Part shown: in pieces, positions 21,601 to 30,935 of the stretch | How positions within the stretch are numbered: position 1 is the first letter of the stretch | Layout: every line of letters starts with the position of its first letter | Translations under genes and position numbers: made by a program | Source: Cepaea nemoralis | Lineage: Eukaryota > Mollusca > Gastropoda > Stylommatophora > Helicidae | DNA length: 64,000 nt | Direction: 5' to 3' | Assembly: GCA_014155875.1 (NCBI GenBank) | Contig: JACEFZ010011119.1 | Span: 1-64,000 of the forward strand | Notes under the pieces: model-generated | The model's input: the letters and a program-made list of their open reading frames with translations, nothing else | Told to the model about the DNA's origin: nothing | Databases searched by the model: none

Positions 21601-23059
21601 CTTACAAGATACAGATATTCCTCAATTTCCAATGCAGAAAGTAAGTTTGGATATTTCAGGTCCTCATCCAAAAACATTATCGGGAAATGTATACCTACTA
21701 CATATCGTAGATTCATATAGTCTCTGGCCAGAAGTTTATCCAATTCCAGACAAGAGTTCTGATTCAGTTATAAATATGCTTTTACAAGAATTTATACCAA
21801 GGTTTGGGTGTCCACAAACAATACTTACAGACAATGGGAAAGAATTTGTAAATAGAAAGTTTGAAAAATTGGTAAAAGATTTGAATATAAAACACATTAA
21901 AACTTCGTATTACAGACCATCTTCGAATGCCAAAAATGAGCGACAACATAGGACATTATACAATATACTAGCGAAAAATGTAGAAGAACACGATATGGAT
22001 TGGGATCTTTATTTGGGAATAGCATTGGGGGCGATCCGTACACACCAAAACGAAGGAACAGGTTTCTCACCATTTTACCTAGTACATGGAAGAGAACCAA
22101 TTTTACCAATTGACAATTTATTAAAGCCTAGGAGAAAATATATGGGGGAGGATTTTCAGGAAACAAGGTTGCAAGAAATGCACAAAGCACATATACGTTT
22201 AAGAAATAATATAATTAAGGCTCGAGAAAGACAGAAGAAATACACAAATAAAAATGCACACTTACAAGAGTTTAACATAGGTGATAGAGTTTATTACAAA
22301 AAACATAGGAAAAACTCTAAGTTTGATGCTCATTGGGTCCCGGGATATTATATTTTAGAAAAAAAGGGTCCAGTATCGTATACTATTAAAAATCAAGTTA
22401 CAGGCCATGTTGCACGTTCACATGTAGAGCACTTAAGACGGGATAATGAGGAAAAAGATGCAGAGGATAATAATAATAATTATTATTCAGAAGAAATATT
22501 GTCAGATGGACAGATTATCAGACAAACGGAATATCCAATACCTATAGAAAATGGGAGAGAATTGGTACAAAAACAAATAATAACAGCATCTACTACTGGT
22601 GAACAAGAAGAAACAATACCAAAAACAATCGTGACAGAGGAAAACAACACGTATGACGGTTATAATAGTGAAGAATCAATCAAAGAAAAAATAGACGCTC
22701 CATTTATGAATACTAGACAGGCAGTAAAAAGAAAGTTAGATAGACAGAAAGAAAGAGAAATTAAGAGGCAAAGGAAATTTAGAGTAAATTCCTCAAGTGA
22801 TGAAGATATGCCACTATTTGAAAATTTATTAAGACATCAAGATAGGAAGATTAGATTGGATTTAGAAAGGAAGAGATTAGCGGTTGCTAGTAATGGGTAT
22901 ACAGATGCGGAACAAGAGATGGATGAAGAGTCAGAAACTGATGAGGATGCTGATATGAAAGAAGATAATTCTCCTCGGGAGGATGGCGACATTGATGTAG
23001 ATATTGCACTTATAGAAAAAAATTTGGAGTTATTAAGAAAATGGAGAAGTGATAAATAG
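18647..23059 (+). CDS. pol: Pol polyprotein (protease, RT, RNase H, integrase)
   Basis: 1,470 codons counted from the frameshift point; no ATG lies at the start, so it is probably made as Gag-Pol. Domains in order: aspartic protease with LVDSGAQVS (catalytic D77) and ILGRDF; reverse transcriptase with LDARSGFW, MPFGVRTAPS and catalytic YIDD (538-541); RNase H with YTDAS (D688), EKEAYAI and RTDHMPL; integrase with zinc finger H936-X4-H941-X29-C-X2-C and a D1002, D1062, E1098 triad (the last pair spaced D-X35-E); then a GPVSYTI block (from 1241), the GPY/F motif common in Ty3/gypsy integrases. A long Glu/Asp/Lys-rich tail follows. It copies the RNA and inserts the cDNA. All key residues are present. 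No chromodomain is evident. Confidence 0.95.
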   Translation: MASRLLNRIGSRGEDSKIQKMNKYIKNPNDEYNRTFRNKKHKKWPQLGEIKQLSLNMVDPSSCIIEIGKYKIRTLVDSGAQVSVIKETFLYRILKFFKIFRIQENLHSVTGHKLVVLGQTMINFKLGGINVRHMFHVVKDLNRNMILGRDFLLKNGVRLFFDLHKLKFQDVYVDLEEDIHVATLVRVKTTMNLKPQTVNLIQAKMKKNPYFSVGQTVKITELEREIIHEPGLEVTDGLIVLDKHLSFPVMLLNNTGKNIKLYRGCVIAKVAYNDDNMLTIEKENMLGNDYSETPMVRNNVRNKYKRSWKRRNDELIHTLKKYPSQIDTVDKRTREQELLSQLKAPPENKEILDQLVKENQDVFAINDLELGRTSTVTMEIDTGDHPPISLKPYRTPLRNREIVEKAIEDMLKAGIITRSKSEWSSPIVIVTKSDGSHRFCCDYRALNKITKNLAYPLPVIDDILGLLNGSTFFTTLDARSGFWCIPMSPDAQKKSAFCTHAGSYEFLRMPFGVRTAPSYYMLLINQVLEGMQKFALAYIDDILIYTAGDIDDHLKHVKLVFDRLRIHDVKLKLSKCEFLKTETKYLGYIINRDGIKPDQDKVKIIRELSPPTNVKEVRAFIGTCGYYRRFIPGFSKIAEPITNLTGKYARFKWDDECQKAFEFLKNSLTVVPLLTYPDLNKQLILYTDASDNAVGACLVQPYEGKESGIPGVKNERPIYFLSHKLSRSQRKWSTIEKEAYAIHYALQKLNYYLHNANFIIRTDHMPLKSILEAPIQNRKIQTWALNLQGYNAKVEYVSGKHNTCADLLSRIPYPQSSGNTEDEGEPEIDDRNWQVNILDSAIINREDFESLPSDQESEPRAEDPHLAQFNMKDEQELDPKIIQIKRKLKETGENSFKRKFLELQEDNQLYYVGEKGEGLRKYIPKHLEREVLKAYHDNNGHFGRDKLVKSISSKYYWPNLFKSVYEYVEACEKCRLRNMKIIKCPLQDTDIPQFPMQKVSLDISGPHPKTLSGNVYLLHIVDSYSLWPEVYPIPDKSSDSVINMLLQEFIPRFGCPQTILTDNGKEFVNRKFEKLVKDLNIKHIKTSYYRPSSNAKNERQHRTLYNILAKNVEEHDMDWDLYLGIALGAIRTHQNEGTGFSPFYLVHGREPILPIDNLLKPRRKYMGEDFQETRLQEMHKAHIRLRNNIIKARERQKKYTNKNAHLQEFNIGDRVYYKKHRKNSKFDAHWVPGYYILEKKGPVSYTIKNQVTGHVARSHVEHLRRDNEEKDAEDNNNNYYSEEILSDGQIIRQTEYPIPIENGRELVQKQIITASTTGEQEETIPKTIVTEENNTYDGYNSEESIKEKIDAPFMNTRQAVKRKLDRQKEREIKRQRKFRVNSSSDEDMPLFENLLRHQDRKIRLDLERKRLAVASNGYTDAEQEMDEESETDEDADMKEDNSPREDGDIDVDIALIEKNLELLRKWRSDK

Positions 23060-24682
23060 CGTGGTAGAATATTCTGCAGATTGCAGATAGAAGAAGAAGT
23101 TAGAGACGGTATTTGTGAATTTCTAAGGAAGAAAGTTAGCAAATAACTTAATCAAGAGTTGTTGAGAGTTGTCGGGATGAGTAGACATAATATTGTAGTA
23201 AGTTAGGACTGATTGATATATGCTTTATTATCATTTTGATTTTTAAGTTGAAGTGTTGAGTTTTTCTTAGACGGAAAATAATTGATTAGTAGTCATAATA
23301 TATTATGGTGTATGTATATATATGGTTTTTCATTTCATCACATATGGTTATTTTGAATAATGTGTGGGGATAAAAATGATGTCAAAGAATGAGGGGGTTG
23401 ATATTGTTTGCTCTATTGTTTTGACTTCAGTTGTTCTTTATAAAATGTGATAATATGTTACCTTAGCTGTTTATTTTTACAAAACTTTGGTTTTGTTTTT
23501 CTTGAGTTACCCTGGGTGTGTTTAAAATGATTTCTAGCTTGACGTTCAGTTATGGGAAAAATGAAGAGTTGTTTTTGGGAGCTTGCAGAAAATATGAAAC
23601 ATGGAGTAAGGGCCATGCTTCGTTTTATGAATTTTGCAACTTGAAGTTGAGTTGTTTAACGTGTATAACGTTTATAAATAGAAATTGAGGGTGAAACATG
23701 ATTGAGTTAAGGGGGAAGTTGTGGTGATTAGCGAAGTGACTCAGTATGTTGTAGAGAAAGTAATGGAGGAGTATATTTAAAAGTGGCTGGGGTTGTCAGC
23801 AACAATTGATAATTACATGTGGGTTGGAAAGAGTTAAACCGTTAAAAATGGTTTGGGGGATTGAATTAGGGATTACATTAGACGGTTCGTAATGTAAATA
23901 CATGGATTGAAAGCCATGGATGAGGGGAATGACGGGGCGATACTGGGTAAATGGGAGTTGAAATAGGAGCTGGGTTGAACAGCGTTTAATGGGAGAATAT
24001 GGGGGGAATGCCAGGTTGAATTTTGGCATAACTGGACTCTGGAAGAAGAACACTGTGTTTGACTGTATATTAATAATTTGGAGGTTTTAAAAAAAAATGG
24101 TTGAACTTAACGAGGTGAATACTACAAAAGGTTGTAGTTTTGGATTAACATAACTTTTTGAAAAATTATTATTGACGGCAATGAAGATAAATTTTGGAAA
24201 CTTTATTTTATAAAGTTTTGAGAATGCATGGGAAGAGAAATGTGATTACTTCTTACTTTTTCCTTACTTTCTAAAACTTCCTTAGGTGCGCACCAAACCA
24301 ATCTAAACTAAACTTTTTTTTCTGTCTATCCTGGAATAGCGAGAATGTGAGTAAGTGAGAAAAAGATAAGGAAAATATCTTCAATTTTGTCAATCATAAT
24401 TTAGATGGACACTTTAAAAGCGGTTCGCTTATAGAGAGTTTTGTAGAGAGTTTTTGGGGAGAACTTTATAACGAATTTTGTAGAGAGTTTTGTATTATTG
24501 ATATTGTATGAAGTATGTCTCTGGTTAGCATTTGGCTATGATGAGATAGGAGGGTGAGATTTGAATTAGGAAATATATGTGAAGGGATTGTTGGGCAGAT
24601 GTGGTATAGAACAAGAAATATTTCAGTAGAGTTAAGTGGTTAAGGGTTGGGGTTGAGACTTTTTCAGAGAAAATGTCTCCTT
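23060..24682 (+). other. Long 3' region of the Ty3/gypsy element without env
   Basis: About 1.6 kb between the pol stop and the polypurine tract. No frame with a signal peptide, membrane anchor or length suggesting an env gene is present on the plus strand. The G/T-rich plus strand and absence of frames suggest untranslated sequence. Confidence 0.7.
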
Positions 24683-24695
24683 GAAGAAGGGGAGG
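24683..24695 (+). other. Polypurine tract
   Basis: GAAGAAGGGGAGG lies two bases before the 3' LTR, the expected place for plus-strand priming. Confidence 0.85.
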
Positions 24696-24697
24696 TA

Positions 24698-25277
24698 TAT
24701 AACAGTAAGGGAGTTAGCTTAGTAGTGGAGAGTTAATGAATGCTGCGCATTCATTAACTAGTGGGGAAATCCTAGTTGGTGAACGTGTGTGCACAAATGG
24801 GTCTAAGTATCCAGGGGTTGCACACACGTCACTTGGGACTTGGGACTTGGGATTCAGACATGAAAGGATAAACAAACATGTCTGCATTGTCTGCATGTAC
24901 TTGGACAGCATGAAATGTAATGGATTGAACAAATAAAACTTTTATATAATACAAGAGGAGCGGCTGGCCGAGTGGATAGAACGCCGGACTGCCGGACTCT
25001 CATTCGGGAGACCCGGGTTCGATCCCCGGTAAGGTGCGGGATTTTTTCTGTCGGGGGCAAAAAGAAAATCCTAACCTGCACAGTTCGCGGCGACTGCACT
25101 AGCCAGGCGGCCTTTACTCCTCAGGCTCAAAGACCCCTCTGCCATATACCGCAAGGTACTATATTGGCAGTAAATGACAGTTTTTTATATATATATATAA
25201 TACAACGCGGAGTCTGTCATCTATAAGTGATGTCAACCACTAACGATCTACGGCTAGGCCATGTTCACACTGTGATA
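24698..25277 (+). repeat. 3' LTR interrupted by a SINE
   Basis: Matches the 5' LTR from TATAACAG to CTGTGATA. It is 580 bp rather than 329 because of an inserted SINE (24955-25193) plus a duplicated 12-bp target; subtracting these 251 bp restores exactly 329. It is followed by the CTAG target duplication at 25278. Confidence 0.95.
24955..25193 (+). mobile_element. SINE-3: tRNA-derived SINE in the 3' LTR
   Basis: A 239-bp insertion flanked by TATATAATACAA at 24943-24954 and 25194-25205. The head has Pol III box A (TGGCCGAGTGG) and box B (GGTTCGATCCC) with a perfect 5-bp T-arm (CCGGG/CCCGG). A non-tRNA body follows, and the end is an AT dinucleotide run. The empty site is visible in the 5' LTR. 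Since the host LTR pair is nearly identical, this SINE moved very recently. Confidence 0.93.
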
Positions 25278-25334
25278 CTAGAGCCAATACACCTGTAAGT
25301 GTGTAGCAGAGTCTTAGCTTCTTCATGTCTTATA

Positions 25335-25994
25335 GAGGGCCACTCACACTGAGTTTTGGTTTGTTCATGTTTGATACAGGGCCACTCACACTGAGTTTTG
25401 GTTTGTTCATGTATGATACAGGGCCACTCACACTGAGTTTTGGTTTGTTCATGTATGATACAGGGCCACTCACACTGAGTTTTGGTTTGTTCATGTATGA
25501 TACAGGGCCACTCATACTGAGTTTTGGTTTGTTCATGTATGATACAGGGCCACTCACACTGAGTTTTGGTTTGTTCATGTATGATACAGGGCCACTCACA
25601 CTGAGTTTTGGTTTGTTCATGTATGATACAGGGCCACTCACACTGAATTTTGGTTTGTTCATGTATGATACAGGGCCACTCACACTGAGTTTTGGTTTGT
25701 TCATGTATGATACAGGGCCACTCACGCTGAGTTTTGGTTTGTTCATGTTTGATACAGGGCCACTCACACTGAGTCTTGGTTTGTTCATGTATGATACAGG
25801 GCCACTCACGCTGAGACTTGGTTTGTTCATGTATGATACAGGGCCACTCACACTGAGTCTTGACTTTTCATGTTTGATTCAAGGCCATTCACACTGAGTC
25901 TCGATTTGTTCATGTTTGATACAGGGCCACTCACACTGAGTATTCGCTTGTTCATGATTGATACAGGGGTACTCACACTGAGTCTTGACTTGTT
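25335..25994. repeat. 42-bp minisatellite, left part
   Basis: About 15 units of CAGGGCCACTCACACTGAG, TTTTGGTTTGTTCATGTATG, ATA. The period of 42 is a multiple of three, so long frames of a 14-residue repeat exist on both strands; they are not considered genes. The array begins about 60 bp right of the Ty3/gypsy element and resumes at 26659 after an insertion. Confidence 0.95.
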
Positions 25995-26658
25995 AACTTC
26001 CGGTAACCAGAATGGCGGTTAGGCATTGAACCGCTACGGCCTCCGGAGTATTTTTCCTTGTGGCTGCGGTTTGCATTTCGTATTTTCGTCATGTTGAACT
26101 GGTAGTATATGGTTCCGTCGCCCTGCTACTGAGTGAGTGCGTGACGCGACTCTGTGAGTTGTGATATTCACGTGGAATGCTTTTACATGTCCGCTTTTGT
26201 TTGTACAGTGACCTGCATGTTCGGAACAATGGCTACCGGCTGTTGCTGAATTGACTGATTTGCCTTTTCGGTTCACGAGTGCATTTTTCAGGAGACTCCT
26301 GGGAGTCGGCGCTGGAGCTGCGGAGTTCGTGCTTTATGCGACGCTTTCGGCGGGTCGCCCTGCGGATAGAGACAGAGCCATGTGAGAAAACCCGGGTCAA
26401 TGAGGTCTTTCTGGTGACTGCCGATTCCATCGACGATGAACTGTGGTTTCCGTGGAGGACTTTTGTGTTGGCATTCTGGTGGCGGCATTATGCACAGTGT
26501 ACCTGTGCGGGCTGTTGGATTGCCGAGACTCCTGTCTGTTCCACTTTTCACATTGGACAGTGGGGAGCATTTTGTGTGATATTCACTGGCACATGAACGG
26601 AGCATAATGGGGACGACCCGTTGCCGTGAAGTTGGAACCTCGACTAACTAACTAACTA
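25995..26658 (+). mobile_element. 664-bp insertion carrying SINE-2-like sequence
   Basis: It splits the 42-bp array. The flanks ACTTGTT (25988-25994) and ACTTATT (26659-26665) look like a diverged target duplication. Around 26290-26400 it matches the SINE-2 body (GGAGACTCCTGGGAGTCG, GCGGAGTTCGTGCTTTATGC, GAGACAGAGCCAT). It ends in an ACTA tetranucleotide tail (26642-26658), as expected for a LINE-mobilised element. No coding frame was recognised. It may be a longer SINE or a composite. Confidence 0.65.
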
Positions 26659-26945
26659 ACTTATTCACGTTTAATAGAAGGGCACTCACACTGAGTCTTG
26701 GTTTGTTCATGTTTGATGCAGGGGTACTCACACTGGGTCTTGGTTTGTTCAAGTTTGATACATGGGCACTCACACTGGGTCTTGGTTTGTTCATGTTCGA
26801 TACAGGCGCACTCACAGTGAGTCTTGGTTTGTTCATGTTTGATACAGGGCCACTCACACTGTCTTGTCTTGTTCATGTTCGATACACGGGCACTCACACT
26901 GTCTTGCCATGTTCATGTTTGATACAGGGGCACTCACACTGAATC
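26659..26945. repeat. 42-bp minisatellite, right part
   Basis: Six or seven more diverged units of the same 42-bp repeat (GGGCACTCACACTGAGTCTT, GGTTTGTTCATGTTTGATAC), the continuation of 25335-25994. Confidence 0.93.
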
Positions 26946-27094
26946 TCAGCCTCAAGTTAGCCACACACGCTTCAGAACGTTATTTGACTTATAGATGTGT
27001 ATTCAGGGGATATGTGCGGCTTATTGTCCGAAGACAACTTAATACACTTGTGAGCAAAAGCTGCAGCCATGAAATCTAAATAAATATGTGGCAA

Positions 27095-27560
27095 TAGTTA
27101 CAGTCAATCAATCAATCAATCAATCAGGTGCCGTCTCCACAATGAAGGTTGGCTGCAATGGATCTCCAACACTGTCTGTCTCTTGCCTTGACTGTACATT
27201 CTGTCAGGCTGATGTTTGTCCATCTCTTGATGTTATCTTCTCACTTGTATCATTGTCTACCTCTTGCTTGCTTGCTCTCATCCTTGCCTTCCAGTGTGGT
27301 TTTTATAAGAGTATCACGTCTTTTACCGTGGCCGAAATAGTTCACTTGTCTCCTCTTTATTTCTTTTATAAACTCTCTCTTCATACCCAGTTTTTTAGAA
27401 CCTCTGCATTTGATTGTTTTTGTTTCCATGAAACACGACATATTCTTCTGTATATCCAAATCTCCAGGGCTTATATGCTGCTTTCTAGTTGCTTGTTCAA
27501 TGTCCAGGCTTCCGCGCCATACAGAAGCGTGGGATATACGTAGCATTTGACAATTCTCAT
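27095..27560 (-). pseudogene. LINE 3' fragment (RT C-terminus), minus strand
   Basis: Minus-strand translation gives a LINE C-terminus: a region equivalent to VKCYxYPTLLYGAEAW, then REFIKEIKRRQVNYFGHGKR near 27365-27300 and EGKDESKQARGRQ. The YFGH-R block followed by a Lys/Arg/Gly-rich tail is typical of LINE ORF2 ends. An AATC tail lies at 27103-27126, at its 3' side. It stands head-to-head with the LINE that starts at 27580; both carry their own 3' ends, so they are separate insertions. Confidence 0.75.
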
Positions 27561-27579
27561 TTTGATCCGTTATTAATCT

Positions 27580-29715
27580 CTTTGGCTTACCCGAGGAACA
27601 AAGCCACTTCGTTTTGATCTCACAAAAATACCAGATGCGTACACTGTAGAAGTTAGGAATCGTTTTGGGGTCTTGATGTCTGTACAAGAGGAAATGACAC
27701 CTGATGAACTGGCAGTACAAGCTAGAGATATCTTGATAACTGCAGCCAAAGATTTAATTCCGGCCAAGAAAAAGCAACTTAAGCCATGGATTACATCAGA
27801 CACGTTAGAATTAATAAAACAACGAAGGGAACTGAAACAGAAAGGAGGTGAATCCGATAACAGCAGGATGAAGTATAAATCTTTAACTCGAGAAATAAGA
27901 AAGAACACAAGAAAGGACAAAAATCAATATATACAAGATTGCTGTACCAGAATAGAGCAATATCATAAGACTGGAAGAGATTACGAAATGTTCAAAGAAA
28001 TGAAGTTATTGACAAGAAATGTTCAACCTCAATTGAATGTTATCTGTGACAAGATGGAAAATACCTTAACAGAATCTAGACAAATTCTAGAAAGATGGCA
28101 GGATTATTGCAGTGGAATGTATGATATGAGTGACAGTGAGGATATGAATGAGATACATGAGCCAATGACAGCAGAGACAGAACCTGAACCCTCATTAGAT
28201 GAAATTGCATGGGCAATAAAGAACCTGAAGAATGGTAAATCACCTGGATGTGATGAGATACCAGCTGAGCTAATTAAAGCGGGAGGAGAAGAAAGCATAC
28301 AAATCTATCACGCATTATGTAAAAAGATATGGAAATATGGTATATGGCCAAACGATTGGAAGAGAACTATCTTCATTCCAATACCAAAAAGGGCAACTTG
28401 AAATTCCGCACCATCTATAGAACGGTTGCCCTGATCAGTCATGCAAGTAAAATTCTACTAACAATCATATTGGGAAGACTTCGTAAGAAAATGGAAGAAG
28501 AAATTAACGTGGTTCAAGCTGGATTTAGACAAGGAAGAGGAACAAGAGATCACATTCTCAATATGCGTTTAATAATAGAGAAGTGCAGAGAATTTAATGT
28601 AAACCTATTCTCATGTTTTGTGGATTATTCAAAGGCATTTGACTGTGTACAACATCAGAAACTTTGGGAAATCATGAGGAATATGGGCTTTCCACCACAT
28701 GTAATACAACTCATAAGAATGCTCTATCTAGACCAACAAGCAGCGGTTAGAATAGATGGCGAGACATCAGATTGGTTTGACATCAAGCAAGGAGTCCGTC
28801 AGGGATGTGTGCTGTCCCCCTATTTGTTTAACCTGTACGCCGAAAATATAATGAGAAATGTAAGAGATGATATAAACAGGGAGCTATATGATGCCCTAAA
28901 TATCGGTGGTCATGACATACCAGAGATTCGGTATGCTGATGATACAGTATTGCTATCCACAACACAGACTGGTAAAAAAAAAGTAATAGCCTCACCCCAA
29001 TTGAATAGTGAAAATCACAACTTGTATCTTAACATTGCAAAAACAAAGATAATGCATACAGATAAAACCACTATGGAGAAAGAAAAATATGTTAATGAGG
29101 AAAAATTGGAGGTGGTGGAAAATTTTGAATATCTTGGGTCATTGATTACCAACAACGGTGACACAATGAAAGAAATTAAACGACGACTATCAATTGCTCT
29201 TCAAAGACTAAAACAACTGAATAAATTATGGAATGGGACAGACAGAACTACAAAAATTAGATTTTTAAGAGCATGCATCTTTCCCATTGCAACATACGCC
29301 TGTGAGACCTGGACACTTACTAAACAAGCTGAGCAGCGCATAAATGCCTTTTGAATATAAATGTTATAGACGAGTTCTAAGAATATCTTGGGTAAAGAAA
29401 AGAACAAATACATCAATACTTCAAGAGCTGAATATTGAAGAAGGTTGGCTATTAAAAACGATAAAACAAAGAAAATTTAAATATTTTGGTCACTTGAAAC
29501 GTCACGAAAGTTTGGAGAGAACAATATTGGAGGGGTATATGCCTGGGAAGAGTGGGAGACGAAGGCCAAAGAGAAGATGGGTGCAGGATGTGGCGGATGA
29601 TCTCCAGGTGGGTGTATCGGACGCGGGATATCTTGCTTATGATCGAGAGGTTTTCCGGAAGGTTGTTATGGAGCGAGGTTCTGCAAAGGACATGCTACTG
29701 AATGAATGAATGAAA
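27580..29715 (+). pseudogene. LINE ORF2 fragment, endonuclease lacking, two frameshifts
   Basis: 5'-truncated LINE whose product would be a reverse transcriptase. Readable blocks: KPLRFDLTKIPD linker from ~27600, KNGKSPGCDEIPAELIKAGG, FIPIPK, YRTVALISHASKILL, GFRQGRGTRDHI, FVDYSKAFDC, GVRQGCVLSPYLFNLY, catalytic YADD near 28931-28942, YLGSLI, CIFPIATYACETW and YFGHLKR. Frames run 27673-28401 (frame 1), 28329-29354 (frame 3) and 29344-29709 (frame 1), so two frameshifts, near 28385 and 29345, break it. A GAAT tail follows the stop (about 29697-29715). The apurinic-type endonuclease domain is missing. Mobile only if helped by another copy, and probably dead. Confidence 0.9.
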
Positions 29716-29739
29716 TCTCTTTGGATGTTAATACTGATT

Positions 29740-30360
29740 TCATGCCATTGAAATCATTTTTGGCCATTCTTATTCTCCTTTTTTATTTCTATGTCACTTC
29801 TGCCATCATCTGTTATTATATGTCCAAGATAGGAGAAACTTGTTACTTGTTCTAGCATCTCTCCGTTTACTGTGATGTTCATTGATGGTCTTTCCTTTTC
29901 GCTGCTAATTATCATAGTTTTTGTTTTTTGGATGTTAATATCTAAGCCATATTCGACACTAGCCGGTCTCTGTGGCTGAAGGGCTTGCGAACGCGGTTTG
30001 TGAGCCCGTATACCCGGGTTCGAAACACGGCGGTGCTCGTATTTTCGAAAAAGGTATAGAGACCGGTCGTTCAGAAAGCAATGGCAAACTACTGAACGTA
30101 ACACTTGCCTAGTACATCAACAGCAGCTGAAAATGCTGGTGTTGACTGCAACGTCCCGTAAGGGATACGCAACAACATTTATTATTATTATTCGACACTA
30201 TGCCTGTTTACTTGTTCCACTGGGTCTTGTAACTCTTGCCCACTTTCTGCTAATAACACGCACTCGTCAGCATACGTAAGACTGTTTAGGATTCTTCCAT
30301 TGATGTTAAGTCCAAGCATTTCAACTTGTTTAAAAATTATCTCTGTGTATAGGTTGCTTC
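29740..30360 (-). pseudogene. LINE RT fragment on the minus strand, split by a SINE
   Basis: On the minus strand: LNINGRILNSLTYADECVLLAE (30355-30260 region; the catalytic YADD reads YADE, so activity is lost), then after the SINE, YGLDINIQKTKTMIIS and SFSYLGHIITDDGRSD. The element is cut by SINE-1 copy b at 29962-30189, whose removal rejoins the reading. Confidence 0.8.
29962..30189 (+). mobile_element. SINE-1 copy b, full length with target duplication
   Basis: The target duplication ATTCGACACTA lies at 29951-29961 and 30190-30200. The tRNA-like head has GTGGCTGAAGGGC (box A-like) and GGGTTCGAAACAC (box B). The core contains CGTTCAG (30068-30074) and CTGAACG (30092-30098), able to pair as a hairpin around AAAGCAATGGCAAACTA. 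Then come GCTGGTGTTGACTGCAACGT and an ATT tail. This is the best-preserved copy and defines the family. Confidence 0.93.
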
Positions 30361-30394
30361 AACTCCGCAGGGTAGAGAAGGAACAAGATGAGAT

Positions 30395-30680
30395 GAGATA
30401 CCTTTCCAGTGAAAGTTATTTGTTCCATAAGATACCTTTCATCTTCTGATGTTCAGTGAAAGTGATGTGTTACATAAGATACCTTTCATCTTCTGATGTT
30501 GAGTGAAAGTGATGTGTTACATAAGACATCTTTCATCTTCTGATGTTCAGTGAAAGTGATGTGTTACATAAGATATCTTTCATCTTCTGATGTTGAGTGA
30601 AAGTGATGTGTTACATAACATATCTTTCATCTTCTGATGTTGAGTGAAAGTGATGTGTTACATAAGATATCTTTCTTCTC
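30395..30680. repeat. 47-bp minisatellite, ~6 copies
   Basis: Unit GTGAAAGTGATGTGTTACAT, AAGATATCTTTCATCTTCTG, ATGTTGA repeated at 47 bp, with a GATACCTTTC variant on the left. Confidence 0.93.
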
Positions 30681-30699
30681 CTGAAAGACACCTTATCGC

Positions 30700-30935
30700 T
30701 TATGGGCGTCGTTTAGGCCGTCAAGACATCTCGGACATACTATTAAAGCAGATATACTTGAAAATGTAGTTACAACTGGCAAATTTAATCAGGAAACAAA
30801 TAAAAGAAAAACAAAGGAATAAATACCTAGATGGTTTAGTTAGATGGCATAATAGGGACATGAACACAGACCTGATCGGGGACTCTGATTATCATATGCC
30901 ATTGCGGTACACAGTCGTCGAAGTTCTCGGCATGG
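30700..30935 (+). mobile_element. LINE 3'-end relic
   Basis: Contains LENVVTTGKF (about 30757-30786), which matches the LENFVTTGKV block at 59100-59140 and LEHVVTTEKI at 56180. Later GATGGCATAATAGGGACATG corresponds to the RRWHGG region of those copies. Stops interrupt the frame. Confidence 0.6.

Larger units (their letters stand above)
16094..25277 (+). mobile_element. Complete Ty3/gypsy LTR retrotransposon
   Basis: Two 329-bp LTRs (16094-16422, and 24698-25277 once a 251-bp SINE insertion with its target copy is removed) differ at one base I can find. A 4-bp target duplication CTAG lies at 16090-16093 and 25278-25281. In order: 5' LTR, primer-binding site, leader with minisatellite, gag, a -1 shifted pol carrying protease, reverse transcriptase, RNase H and integrase in that order (the Ty3/gypsy arrangement), a 1.6-kb 3' region, polypurine tract and 3' LTR. 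No env-like frame is seen. LTR ends are TATAACAG and CTGTGATA, an imperfect inverted repeat but not the usual TG...CA. Intact frames and near-identical LTRs point to a recent insertion. Clade within Ty3/gypsy not assigned. Confidence 0.95.

Noticed and set aside
24955..25030. A functional tRNA gene
   Set aside because: Boxes A and B are good, but the sequence continues into a SINE body with target duplications, and the anticodon arm is unconvincing.
25325..25897. Open frames on both strands with 14-residue repeats
   Set aside because: The 42-bp period is a multiple of three; both strands being open equally argues against a gene.
27095..29715. Twin-priming inversion of a single LINE
   Set aside because: Both the minus-strand and plus-strand pieces contain their own C-terminal ends, so they are two insertions.
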